NCBI RefSeq assembly: GCF_000960475.2 | Contig: NZ_JZDQ02000004.1 | Coordinates: forward strand, 124,001-188,000 | From: Nocardioides luteus | GTDB lineage: Bacteria > Actinomycetota > Actinomycetes > Propionibacteriales > Nocardioidaceae | Direction of reading: 5' to 3' | DNA: 64,000 nt | In this document: positions 46,027-54,145 of the stretch, in pieces | Numbering within the stretch: the first letter of the stretch is position 1 | Layout of the letters: the number at the start of each line of letters is the position of its first letter | Position numbers and translations under genes: made by a program | The notes under the pieces: model-generated | What the model was told of the DNA's origin: nothing | What the model saw: only the letters and a program-made list of their open reading frames with translations | Database searches by the model: none

Positions 46027-46813
46027 GGAACTCCCCGCAGTCCACGTTGAGCACGGTCCCGGTGACCGCGGAGGCCAGGTCGCTGCCCAGGAACAGCACC
46101 GCCCGGGCGACCTCCTCGGGGGTGGCGAGCCGCTTCAGGTCCGTGGGGGCGGCCTTCTCGTCGTAGACCTCCTGATGGGTCCGGCCGGACTCGGAGGCGA
46201 TCCAGTCGAAGTAGGCCTTGTTGACGTCCTCGTAGATGTAGGACGGCGCGACGGAGTTGACCCGGATGCCGCGCGGGCCGAGCTCGGTGGCCAGCGAGGA
46301 GGCCAGGTGGGCGAGGGCGCCCTTGGAGAGCTTGTAGCCCGCGAACTCGGGCTGGCTCTGGTAGAGCACCGCGGAGTTGATCATCACGATCGCACCGCCG
46401 GGCTTGTCCGGGGTGGCCGCGAGCGCGTCGGCGAAGAGCGCGGAGAGCCGCAGCGGGGCGTACACGTTGGACTCCTGCGCCAGCCGGAGCGCGTCCAGCG
46501 GGATCTGGGTCAGCGGGTCCATCGGCGGGATGCCGAAGGCGTTGTTGAGGAGCACGTCGACACGGCCGAACTCCTCCAGCGCGGCCTCGACCAGGTGGCG
46601 CCGCGCGTCCTCGTCGGTGATGTCGGTCGGCACCACCAGGGCACGACGTCCGTGCTCCTCGATGACGCCGGCCATCTTCTGCAGCCGCTTCTCGGTGCGG
46701 CTGGCGAGCACCAGGTCGGCGCCCATCAGCGCGGCCTGCTCGCCGAGCGAGCGACCGAGGCCGGGGCCGACCCCCGAGAGCACGACGACCTTGCCATCCA
46801 GGAGTCCAGTCAT
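46019..46813 (-). CDS. Short-chain dehydrogenase/reductase (Rv3530c-like)
   Basis: NAD(P)-dependent oxidoreductase of 264 residues from the ATG at 46813. The cofactor motif GVGPGLGRSLG (14-24) and the catalytic set S146 (MINSAVLY), Y159 and K163 (YKLSK) are complete. GTVLNVDCGEFHD at the C-terminus is typical of the family. It heads a two-gene operon with the sulfotransferase-like gene, overlapping by eight bases. A KstR-type box lies 11 bases upstream of the start. It likely interconverts a hydroxyl and keto group on a steroid catabolite; which one is not determined. Confidence 0.87.
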   Translation of the reverse strand: MTGLLDGKVVVLSGVGPGLGRSLGEQAALMGADLVLASRTEKRLQKMAGVIEEHGRRALVVPTDITDEDARRHLVEAALEEFGRVDVLLNNAFGIPPMDPLTQIPLDALRLAQESNVYAPLRLSALFADALAATPDKPGGAIVMINSAVLYQSQPEFAGYKLSKGALAHLASSLATELGPRGIRVNSVAPSYIYEDVNKAYFDWIASESGRTHQEVYDEKAAPTDLKRLATPEEVARAVLFLGSDLASAVTGTVLNVDCGEFHD

Positions 46814-46824
46814 GGCGCCTAGAG

Positions 46825-46838
46825 TAGAACGTGTTTCA
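46825..46838. promoter_or_regulatory. KstR-type operator upstream of SDR-sulfotransferase operon
   Basis: TAGAACGTGTTTCA fits TNNAACNNGTTNNA, the consensus shared by the four boxes in this window. It ends 25 bases from the start on the SDR side and lies downstream of the kinase-like/KAP gene, so it serves the SDR operon. Confidence 0.7.
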
Positions 46839-46869
46839 GTTTTGCGGAAGGGGTTCAGCGCGGAAGGGG

Positions 46870-49308
46870 TCAGGCCGGGAGGCTGAACCTCGCCACCTCG
46901 TCGACCCATTCGGCGTACGCCCCGATCTCCTGCGGCACCTGATGGGCGCGGACGAGATCGGCGTGGGCGCGGAGGACACGGGACCAGTCGGCGCACGACC
47001 CGCAGGTCGCCCGCCCGCACCCGGACGTGTGCTCGCGCGCGACCTTCTCGAGCAGCGTGCGGAAGGTCGCGCCGTCCTCGCCCGCGGCCAGGGACTCGAC
47101 GACGGCGCCGAGCACCTCGCCCGCCTGTGCGGGCGCCCCGACGAGGATCGCCATCAGGATCCCGAGGGCCTGGTGGCCGCCGGGGTCGGTGGTCGCGCCC
47201 GGCACCGGGGCCGTGCGAGCCAACCGATAGACCGCGAGCAGCTTCCTGGCTCCCCCGGGCGTCGCACAGAAGCGCGCCAGCTCGCTGGTGAACAGCGCCT
47301 CGCCGGGGGTCATCTCGAAGGCCTGGACCCGATTCCGGCGGGCAGCCTGATCGCCGGAGCCAGTCGCCAGCGCCGACGGCCACGACGGCACGGCCTGGCG
47401 CATCAGCGACCGCATGAACCGCACCGCCGGATCACCGGCGAACGCCCGGAGCGCGAACGGCACGTCGAAGAGCCGGGAGAGATAGGCGGCAGGCTCGGCC
47501 ACCCGGCCCCCGAGCGATCGCTGCAGCGCCGGTGCGTCGACGGCCGCGACGACCGCGACACCATCCTGAGCGCTCAGCTCGTCGACGGCCCGCAGCACCC
47601 CGGCCGCCGTCGCGGGGTCGCAGCGGTCCAGGTCGTCGACATAGACGTACGTCCGGAGAGCCGGCGAACCGGACGGCGCGCCGGTGGGCGGGGGCGGCGG
47701 CGGTCCCGGTGGCGCCGCCCGCAGCGCCGCCTCGTAGGCCGCGACCTCCCGGTCCATCGCCGCGAGCGCCATGGTGGCGGTCATCGGCTGCTGCGTACGC
47801 CGCTTGCCGCGGTGGCCGTCCTCCTCGGGCAGTCCGGCCAGCGCCGCCCGCAGCTCGGCCGTCCGCCGCTGCGCGGCCTGGTGCTTGGCGACCAGCGGCG
47901 GCGGCTCGCTCTTGCCGGCGCCACGCACCTTGTCGAGCACTCCGCTCGCCACGTCGCCGTGGGCGTACTGACGGGCGTCGATGCGTACGTGCCGGGTGCG
48001 AGCGGCGTAGGCCTCGTCGTGGTCGGTGAGCCACTCGATGCGCTCCTGGACCTTGCGCAGGAAGGTCGACCGGCCGCTGCCGGGAAGGCCCTGGACGGCG
48101 ACCGAGATCGGGAGCTGGGTGTGCGCGGAGGCGAGCAGGCGCGCCAGCCGGTCGACGTCGACGCGGTGCCCGAGGACGTCGTCGTCGGTCTGCTCCGGCA
48201 TCGGCGCGGGCTCGATCATGATGTCGACCATGGGCTGACTCACCGGCTGACTCACGGGCTGACTCACGGGGCCGCTCACCGGGCCGGTGACGATCGGCAC
48301 CTCCGCGGTGTCCCCCGCTCCGGGCGACTCGGCCTCCGCAGGGACCGGCTCGGGTGCCACCGCGACACGCTCGGCGACCTCGGCAACCTCAGGGACCTCA
48401 GGAGCTCGAGGAACCTCAGGAGTTTCCGGCTCCTCGACGGTCTCGTCCCCCGGCTCGCGCATCTCCGCGAGCGGAGTGACCGGAAGCCCGAGCTCCTCCT
48501 CGACCGCCTGGAGCGCCTTGGCGAAGTCGGCGGCACTCCAGTGCCGCCCCGCGCGACGCTTGAACATCGCCTTGCGCAGCACCGCCTCGAACGAGGCCGG
48601 CACGTCGTCGCGGTCGATCGGCACCGGCTCGTGCTCCCGGATCCGCTCCGAGAGCGCCTCGGGGCCATCGGAACCGCCCTCGAACGGCGTACGTCCCGCC
48701 AGCAGCGTGTAGCAGGTCGCGGCCAGGCTCCAGATGTCCGCCCAGGCGCTCGGCTCGGGCGGCTCGGAGAGCATCTCCGGCGCCATCCACGGCAGCGAGG
48801 TCGAGTCGGCGCCGGCGGGACGGCCGGCCGAGGAGAGCGCCCCGAAGCCGGCCAGCTGCGGTTCCCCGGCGCCGGTCAGCAGGATGTTCGCGGGCTTCAC
48901 GTCGCCGTGCAGGATCCCGTGGCGAGCGGCGACGTCGAGCGCACCCGCGATCTTGATCGTGATGCTCAGCGCCTCGGCGACCGGTAGCCGCCCGCTCTTC
49001 CAGCGCGCCTGCAGGTCACCGCCGGAGCGATGGTCCATGACCACGAAGCTGCGGTCGTCGTCGGAGACGCCGACGGCGTGCAGCGGCAGCACATGCGGAT
49101 GGGCGGCGAGCTCGGCGACCTCCTTGGTCTCCCTGGCGAGCACGTCCTGCGTCTCGGCGCTGAGCCGGTCGTTCCAGACCTTGACCACGGCGTCTACCTT
49201 CTCCTGCTGCCACTCGTAGAGAAAGACCTCGGAGGAGCCGCCCACGCCGATCAGCCGGCGAAACCGGAAACCCGGAATCGCCGGTGGCTCATGGTGGGGG
49301 CTGGCCAT
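46870..49308 (-). CDS. Kinase-like domain fused to KAP-type P-loop NTPase
   Basis: Protein of 812 residues from the ATG at 49308. Residues 12-280 form a Ser/Thr-kinase-like domain: glycine loop LIGVGGSSEVF, K43 (VVKVW), catalytic loop HGDVKPANIL (H134, D136, K138, N141) and PWMAPEM. The metal-binding DFG is replaced by GFG at 154-156, so phosphotransfer may be weak or absent. A Pro/Val/Glu-rich linker (about 290-375) with QPVS repeats follows. The C-terminal half is a KAP-type NTPase: Walker A GLPGSGRST (407-415) and Walker B YVYVDDLDRCDP (D558-D559). No transmembrane helix is seen. It is a stand-alone gene; regulation, defence or cell-surface signalling are all possible. Confidence 0.82.
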   Translation of the reverse strand: MASPHHEPPAIPGFRFRRLIGVGGSSEVFLYEWQQEKVDAVVKVWNDRLSAETQDVLARETKEVAELAAHPHVLPLHAVGVSDDDRSFVVMDHRSGGDLQARWKSGRLPVAEALSITIKIAGALDVAARHGILHGDVKPANILLTGAGEPQLAGFGALSSAGRPAGADSTSLPWMAPEMLSEPPEPSAWADIWSLAATCYTLLAGRTPFEGGSDGPEALSERIREHEPVPIDRDDVPASFEAVLRKAMFKRRAGRHWSAADFAKALQAVEEELGLPVTPLAEMREPGDETVEEPETPEVPRAPEVPEVAEVAERVAVAPEPVPAEAESPGAGDTAEVPIVTGPVSGPVSQPVSQPVSQPMVDIMIEPAPMPEQTDDDVLGHRVDVDRLARLLASAHTQLPISVAVQGLPGSGRSTFLRKVQERIEWLTDHDEAYAARTRHVRIDARQYAHGDVASGVLDKVRGAGKSEPPPLVAKHQAAQRRTAELRAALAGLPEEDGHRGKRRTQQPMTATMALAAMDREVAAYEAALRAAPPGPPPPPPTGAPSGSPALRTYVYVDDLDRCDPATAAGVLRAVDELSAQDGVAVVAAVDAPALQRSLGGRVAEPAAYLSRLFDVPFALRAFAGDPAVRFMRSLMRQAVPSWPSALATGSGDQAARRNRVQAFEMTPGEALFTSELARFCATPGGARKLLAVYRLARTAPVPGATTDPGGHQALGILMAILVGAPAQAGEVLGAVVESLAAGEDGATFRTLLEKVAREHTSGCGRATCGSCADWSRVLRAHADLVRAHQVPQEIGAYAEWVDEVARFSLPA
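48233..48268 (-). repeat. 12-bp tandem repeat encoding QPVS
   Basis: The unit GGCTGACTCACC/G is repeated three times at 48233-48244, 48245-48256 and 48257-48268, in frame in the linker of the kinase-like/KAP gene. It could change the linker length by slippage without shifting the frame. Confidence 0.88.
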
Positions 49309-49481
49309 GGGCCGCAATCATAGGGGCCCTACGCCAGCGCGTCGCGTCCCCTCCTCGCTGAGCATCCTGCGCGCAACTGGCCGCTGACGTGCGGCGATCC
49401 TGTTCGGATACCCCCTAGGGTTCAGCATCTCCGCGTGCGAATGCGCATGCACCTCGCCGCCGCGTGCGGCACCATGTGCGC

Positions 49482-50642
49482 ATGACCACGGCATCACACA
49501 AAAGCCTCGGTATCGCGCAGAGCAACGAGGGCGACCGGGTCACCACCCTCGAGCTCTTCTTCGACCTCGTCTTCGTCTTCGCCTTCACGCAGGTCACGGC
49601 GCTGATGGCACACTCCGAGATGCCGATCGGCGTGCTCCACGGCCTGATCGTCCTCTCGCTGCTCTGGTTCGGCTGGGCATCGTTCGCCTGGCTCGCCAAC
49701 CAGGTGCGCGCCGACAGCGGCATCATGCGGGCGGCGTTCATCGTCGCGATGGTCGCGATGTTCGTGGTGAGCCTGGCGATCCCGGAGGCGTTCCACGAGG
49801 AGCCGGGCGGCATCCCGGCGTCACTGACGATGGTGGTCTGCTACGCAGTCGTACGCCTCACCCATCTCGGCGCCTACCTGCTCGGTGCCGGCGGCAGCCG
49901 GGCGCTCCAGCGCCAGCTCCTGCTCACCGCGCTCACCTCCGTCCTGCCGACCGTCGCCCTGCTGGCGATCGGCGCGTTCGTCAGCGACGACACGCGCACG
50001 TGGGTCTGGCTCGCCGCCGTCGTCTACGACCTGCTCGCGATCTTCGTCGGGGCTCGCAAGGGTGGCTGGATGCTCCCGTCGGCGGCGCACTTCGCCGAGC
50101 GGCACGGGCTGGTCGTCATCCTGGCGCTGGGCGAGTCGATCGTGGCGATCGGCGTGGGCATCTCCGGCAAGCCGCTGGACTGGTACCACGTTCTCGGCGC
50201 CGTCCTGGCGATCGCGATCGCGATCGCCCTGTGGTGGCTGCACTTCACGCGTACGCTCGAGCGCCTCGAGGCCCGCTTGCACGACCTCCAGGACCCGCAC
50301 CGGGCATGGATGGCGCGTGACCTCTTCACCTACCTGCACTTCCCGATCATCGTCGGCATCATCGTGACCGCGCTCGGCATCGAGTCCGCCATGGGCCACG
50401 TCCACGCCGACCATCTGGGTGCGGTCGGCGGCTGGGCGCTCGCAGGCGGCACCGCGACGGCGCTCGCTGCGTCGGCGGGGGCGATCCGCCGGGCCTCCGG
50501 TGGGTGGCCCCGGGTCCGTCTGGTCGCGACCCCGATCGTCCTGGCCTCGGGTCTCGTGCTCGTCGCCCTGCCGCCGCTGGTGGCGCTCGGCCTCCTCGCG
50601 GCCCTCCTGGCCGCGCTCTGCACGGCCGAGGAGCTCAGCTGA
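49482..50642 (+). CDS. ltrA: Low-temperature-requirement A (LtrA) family membrane protein
   Basis: Membrane protein of 386 residues from the ATG at 49482 with about ten to twelve helices. The family signature TTLELFFDLVFVFAFTQVT is at residues 21-39 and VILALGESIVAIGVGIS near 212-228. LtrA was named for a listerial cold-growth phenotype; the biochemical role is unknown. It lies between the kinase-like gene (divergent) and the DUF1214-like gene (convergent, overlapping by eight bases). The 173 bases before it contain no clear gene or operator. Confidence 0.9.
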   Translation: MTTASHKSLGIAQSNEGDRVTTLELFFDLVFVFAFTQVTALMAHSEMPIGVLHGLIVLSLLWFGWASFAWLANQVRADSGIMRAAFIVAMVAMFVVSLAIPEAFHEEPGGIPASLTMVVCYAVVRLTHLGAYLLGAGGSRALQRQLLLTALTSVLPTVALLAIGAFVSDDTRTWVWLAAVVYDLLAIFVGARKGGWMLPSAAHFAERHGLVVILALGESIVAIGVGISGKPLDWYHVLGAVLAIAIAIALWWLHFTRTLERLEARLHDLQDPHRAWMARDLFTYLHFPIIVGIIVTALGIESAMGHVHADHLGAVGGWALAGGTATALAASAGAIRRASGGWPRVRLVATPIVLASGLVLVALPPLVALGLLAALLAALCTAEELS

Positions 50643-51807
50643 TCATCCGCCGCGCGACGGCTTGCTGCCGCCTCGCGATCCGCGCCGCATAGGCCTCGTC
50701 CGACAGCGCTGCAGTGTGCGGCAGCAGGCCGCGTACGTCCGACAGAGACACCGTGTGCACGACCGGTCCGTCCGCGGCGGTCAGGTCGCGCTCCAGACGC
50801 TGCCAGCGCAGCATCAGCGAGCCGGTGCGGTGGCCGGTGGTCTCGAGCCAGTTGGCGATCGGCTCCCCGTCCAGCGGTGGGCGCTCGGCGATCACGAACC
50901 GCATCACGCCGTCCGGATCGGTGACCGCCTGAGCCTTGGTCAGGCTCGTCTGGTGGGTCTCGTAGTCGGTCGAGGCGTACCAGTCCGAGCCGACCTGGAT
51001 GCCCTGATAGGAGCAGTCGTCGCACCGCGGCACCTCGACGACGAGCGCCTCGTCCTCGGCCAGCTCGTAGTGGCCGATCGAGGAGAACTGCGACTCCAGC
51101 CCGCCGGGCGTGCGTGCCGGGACGGTGAGCGTGTTGACCGGCTCCTTGTACTGGAAGAACTGGGGGAAGGCGAACCAGGTCTGGATCGAGCCGGTCAGCG
51201 ACCGGGCCGCGACCTCGTACTTCTTCCGGAGCAGCTCCTGGGTGAGCGGTCGGCGCGGGCGCCCGAGGGTGTCGGGGCGCTCGATGGTGATCGTGCCGCG
51301 GGTCTCGGTGTCCCAGTCGTTGAAGACCTCGCGCACGATCAGCGTCTTCGCCCCCGGCTCGGCCGTGTAGGTGAACTCGAAGGAGCCGTCGTCGTCGACC
51401 TGGAGCTTGCGGTCGTCGAAGGCCATCAGGCTGGTCGCGGCGGAGTCGGCCGTGTAGGCGCCGCCCATCACCTGGAACGAGAGGTCGGCACTGGTCCCGC
51501 GACGGCCGCGGACGACGTACTCGACGCCTTCTCGCAGGTAGGCGTTGAGATAGACGGCGTCGGGGTTGTCCAGGCCCTGCTTGGAGAACTGGTGGGTCGG
51601 GTTCACGAAGAGCGGCTGCTCGAGGTCGTAGTCGAACGCGGTCTGCATCGCCATCCGGATCCGGCCGGAGAGGTACTCGTAGCCCTCGAGCCGGTCGGCC
51701 TCGGTCCGGATGAAGGGCGCGTTCGCGATCAGCTCCTCCGCCTCCGCGATCGCCTGCTGGAGCGGCTCGGTCAGGCCGTACGCCGCGCTGGGCTCCGGCG
51801 AGGTCAT
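50635..51807 (-). CDS. DUF1214-like protein of the LLM operon
   Basis: Protein of 390 residues, soluble with no signal peptide. The start at 51807 overlaps the stop of the LLM oxidoreductase by four bases (ATGA). The C-terminal third, with DGVMRFVIAER, PIANWLETTG and LMLRWQRLE, resembles DUF1214, a domain of unknown function. A conserved-looking CDDCSYQGIQVGSDWY contains a cysteine pair that could bind metal. The KstR regulon of mycobacteria includes a comparable hypothetical gene near Rv3529c-Rv3531c; this is recollection. Function is unknown; the coupling implies action on the same steroid-related substrate as the F420-type enzyme. Confidence 0.7.
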   Translation of the reverse strand: MTSPEPSAAYGLTEPLQQAIAEAEELIANAPFIRTEADRLEGYEYLSGRIRMAMQTAFDYDLEQPLFVNPTHQFSKQGLDNPDAVYLNAYLREGVEYVVRGRRGTSADLSFQVMGGAYTADSAATSLMAFDDRKLQVDDDGSFEFTYTAEPGAKTLIVREVFNDWDTETRGTITIERPDTLGRPRRPLTQELLRKKYEVAARSLTGSIQTWFAFPQFFQYKEPVNTLTVPARTPGGLESQFSSIGHYELAEDEALVVEVPRCDDCSYQGIQVGSDWYASTDYETHQTSLTKAQAVTDPDGVMRFVIAERPPLDGEPIANWLETTGHRTGSLMLRWQRLERDLTAADGPVVHTVSLSDVRGLLPHTAALSDEAYAARIARRQQAVARRMIS

Positions 51808-52688
51808 CCGTTGGCCTTGGCGATGATGTTCTCCGCGTACCACTCCAGATGCTTGATCTTCTTCTCCAGCGGCTCCGGGTCGGCGCCCTTCACGTAGGGG
51901 TCGCGGAAGCCGACGATGCAGTCGGTGACGCCCTTGTCCTCGAGCCGCTTCACACCATCGAGGTCGTACGCGTCGTAGCTGATCACGTGGACCTCGAAGT
52001 CGTCGCGGGTGTCGCCCTCCTCGCGCCGGATCTCGGCGAGGCGAACCAGGAGCCGGTCGAGCTCCTCGCCGTCGCCGCCGGCGTGCATCCAGCCGTCGCC
52101 CTTGAGGACCGCCCGGCGCAGCGCGGCGTCGGCGTGACCGCCGACGAGGAGCGGGATCCTCTCGGTCGGCGCGGGACGCTGCTGGAGCGGCGCGAACTCG
52201 TAGAACTCGCCCTCGTACCCGAAGAAGTCGCCGCTCGGGTCGGTCAGGCCGCGCAGGATGTCCATGCACTCGTCCATCCGCTTGCCGCGGCGCTTCCAGT
52301 CGACGCCGAGGGCGGCGAAGTCCTCCGGCCACGGGGACAGCCCGACGCCGAGACCGAGCCGGTTGCCGGAGAGGAACGCGAGGCTCGAGGCCTGCTTGGC
52401 GGCCAGCACGGGCGGACGCACCGGCAGCTTCACCACGAACGGCGTCAGCCGGAGCTTCTCGGTCACCGCGAAGAGGTGGGCGCACAGGATGAACGCCTCG
52501 ATGAACTCCTTGCCCTGCAGGAACTCCCGGTCGCCGGTGTCGGTGTAGGGATAGGTGGAGTCGGACTCCTCGGGATAGATCAGGCTGTCGGCGACGGTCA
52601 TGCTGGTGTAGCCCGCCGCCTCCGCCGCCTGAGCCAGCGGTGCGTAGTAGTCGGCCTGCGTCATTGCCTCGGCATAGGTGAAGCGCAT
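51804..52688 (-). CDS. LLM-class F420-dependent oxidoreductase
   Basis: Luciferase-like TIM-barrel oxidoreductase of 294 residues, most likely using coenzyme F420. The N-terminal helix pattern AEAAGYTSMTVADSLIYPEE and the conserved LGLGVGLSPWPEDFAALGVDW fit the actinobacterial F420-linked group, as do GRMDEC-like and LLVGGHADAALRRAV segments. The gene begins ten bases from a KstR-type box and is translationally coupled to the DUF1214-like gene. It is thus probably part of the steroid regulon, reducing or oxidising a keto or enone intermediate. The specific reaction is unknown. Confidence 0.88.
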   Translation of the reverse strand: MRFTYAEAMTQADYYAPLAQAAEAAGYTSMTVADSLIYPEESDSTYPYTDTGDREFLQGKEFIEAFILCAHLFAVTEKLRLTPFVVKLPVRPPVLAAKQASSLAFLSGNRLGLGVGLSPWPEDFAALGVDWKRRGKRMDECMDILRGLTDPSGDFFGYEGEFYEFAPLQQRPAPTERIPLLVGGHADAALRRAVLKGDGWMHAGGDGEELDRLLVRLAEIRREEGDTRDDFEVHVISYDAYDLDGVKRLEDKGVTDCIVGFRDPYVKGADPEPLEKKIKHLEWYAENIIAKANG

Positions 52689-52698
52689 GTGCCAACAC

Positions 52699-52712
52699 TA
52701 GAACGTGTTCTA
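52699..52712. promoter_or_regulatory. KstR-type operator between LLM operon and nitroreductase gene
   Basis: TAGAACGTGTTCTA, identical to the box at 33429. It lies 10 bases before the LLM start and 22 bases before the divergent nitroreductase start, so it may control both directions. Confidence 0.78.
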
Positions 52713-52734
52713 AGTTTCTGCCAGAGTGTTCGCC

Positions 52735-53220
52735 ATGTCGCCTTCTCCCGATCGTCCGCCAGGCCTGGACTCGCCGCTGACGGCGAGGATCATCAAGTAC
52801 GGCGCCCGCGCCAACGCCGCGCTCTTCAAGCTGACCGACGGCCGGGTCGGCGGCCGGTGGCGGGTGATGGCCGGCTGGCGCAAGCCCGCGCCCGTGCTGC
52901 TGCTCGAGCACGTCGGGCGCAGGTCGGGCCGCACGTTCACCACTCCCCTGCTGTTCATGAGGTCGGGCGCCGACCTGGTCGTCGTCGGCTCCCAGGGCGG
53001 GCTGCCGAAGGACCCGCAGTGGGTCGCCAACCTCCGCGCGACCCCCGACGTCGCCGTCCGCCTCCCCCGTCGCGGCCGCAGCCTGGTCCGGGCCCGGGTC
53101 GCCGACCCCGCCGAGCGGGCCGCGCTGTGGCCACGGCTGCTGGAGACGTACGCGGACTTCGAGACCTACCAGACCTGGACCGACCGGGAGATCCCGGTCA
53201 TCGTCCTCTCACCTCGCTGA
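52735..53220 (+). CDS. Deazaflavin-dependent nitroreductase (Ddn/FDOR-like)
   Basis: Small split-barrel flavin/deazaflavin enzyme of 161 residues from the ATG at 52735; a GTG at 52726 is possible. The family pattern is visible in VLLLEHVGRRSGRTFTTPLLF, where the lysine/arginine-rich loop contacts the F420 phosphate, and WVANLRATPDVAVRL. Its mycobacterial relative Ddn reduces quinones. Its position across the KstR-type box from an LLM enzyme suggests that both F420-linked enzymes are induced together. It is followed by a SnoaL-like gene after 12 bases. Confidence 0.85.
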   Translation: MSPSPDRPPGLDSPLTARIIKYGARANAALFKLTDGRVGGRWRVMAGWRKPAPVLLLEHVGRRSGRTFTTPLLFMRSGADLVVVGSQGGLPKDPQWVANLRATPDVAVRLPRRGRSLVRARVADPAERAALWPRLLETYADFETYQTWTDREIPVIVLSPR

Positions 53221-53232
53221 AGGAGACCTGCC

Positions 53233-53673
53233 ATGACCGCGCACATCGACGGCGTCCAAGAGCTCATCGACCGCGCCGAGATCACCGACGCTCTGACCCG
53301 CTACACCCTGGCCGTCGACGACGGCGACTGGGACGCGCTCGACACCGTGTTCGCCCCCGACGCCACGATCGACTACTCCGAGTCCGGCGGCACCGTCGGC
53401 GAGGTCGCCGACGTCAAGAAGTGGCTCGCCGAGATGCTGCCGGCGTTCTCCCGCAAGCGGCTGCACACGATCGGGCAGGTGTCGATCACCTTCACCGACG
53501 AGGGCGCGGACGTCGTGGCGTACTTCGACAACCCGATGGTGATCGCCGACGGGTCCGGCGGCGAGCGCGTCGTCGAGGTCGGCGGCCGCTACCGGCACAG
53601 CTTCGTGCGTACGCCGGACGGCTGGCGCTCCCGCCACCTCCACGAGGAGGTCTTCTGGACCCGCGGGTTCTGA
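53233..53673 (+). CDS. SnoaL/NTF2-like protein
   Basis: Protein of 146 residues with the cone-shaped NTF2 fold expected of the SnoaL_4 group, which includes cyclases, hydrolases, dehydratases and ring-cleavage helpers. The pattern EITDALTRYTLAVDDGDWDALDTVF is the usual first helix pair, and FTDEGADVVAYFDNPMV the sheet. GAAGGAGA lies upstream. It follows the nitroreductase gene with a 12-base gap and is likely co-transcribed with it under the KstR-type box. A ketosteroid isomerase-like role is possible but the catalytic aspartates cannot be assigned safely. Confidence 0.8.
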   Translation: MTAHIDGVQELIDRAEITDALTRYTLAVDDGDWDALDTVFAPDATIDYSESGGTVGEVADVKKWLAEMLPAFSRKRLHTIGQVSITFTDEGADVVAYFDNPMVIADGSGGERVVEVGGRYRHSFVRTPDGWRSRHLHEEVFWTRGF

Positions 53674-53677
53674 GGCG

Positions 53678-54067
53678 TCAGGCCGCCTGGCCGCGGATCA
53701 CCCAGTCCGCGAGGCCGGCGAGCGGGACCAGCAGGTCGCGGCCGCGGTCGCTCAGGGCGTACTCCACGCCGGGCGGGATCGTCGGAAAGACCGTACGCGT
53801 CACGATCCCGTCCTCCTCCAGCGTGCGCAGGGTCCGGGTCAGCATGCGCTGGCTGACACCCTCGACCCGGCGCCGCAGCTCGTTGTAGCGGTGCGGACGC
53901 TCGGCGAGCATCACCAGGACCAGCAGCGTCCACTTGTCACCGAGCATCTGCAGCGTCTGCGTCACCGGACAAGCCTCGTAGTCTCCCGCCGGCACCAGCT
54001 CCGGCAGCCCGGGCCCGAGCGCCACGCTCACGATGTGCCGGGGCACATCGGTGTTCCCATCTGACAT
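53678..54067 (-). CDS. HxlR-family regulator
   Basis: Winged-helix regulator of 129 residues from the ATG at 54067, with GAAGAAGG seven bases upstream. The conserved core is CPVTQTLQMLGDKWTLLVLVML, then RYNELRRRVEGVSQRMLTRTLRTLEEDG. The single cysteine at the start (DYEACP) is the redox-sensing residue in several family members such as HypR and YodB. It is divergent from an SDR gene, with a palindrome between the two starts, and probably controls both. It is convergent with the SnoaL-like gene. Confidence 0.9.
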   Translation of the reverse strand: MSDGNTDVPRHIVSVALGPGLPELVPAGDYEACPVTQTLQMLGDKWTLLVLVMLAERPHRYNELRRRVEGVSQRMLTRTLRTLEEDGIVTRTVFPTIPPGVEYALSDRGRDLLVPLAGLADWVIRGQAA

Positions 54068-54105
54068 TGAAGTGCCTTCTTCCGCGATCGCCGCCGGACG
54101 GCGAG

Positions 54106-54125
54106 GGTTGCTCACATCAGCAACC
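54106..54125. promoter_or_regulatory. HxlR operator (GGTTGCT-N6-AGCAACC)
   Basis: Perfect 7-bp inverted repeat GGTTGCT-CACATC-AGCAACC in the 78-base gap between the divergent HxlR and SDR genes. The position and symmetry are those of a shared operator. Confidence 0.7.
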
Positions 54126-54145
54126 TACCCATGAGGGAGAAGTAG

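Noticed and set aside
52735..53888. Long + strand frame reading through nitroreductase and SnoaL-like genes
   Set aside because: The two proteins in other frames show complete family patterns; the long frame is compositionally biased.
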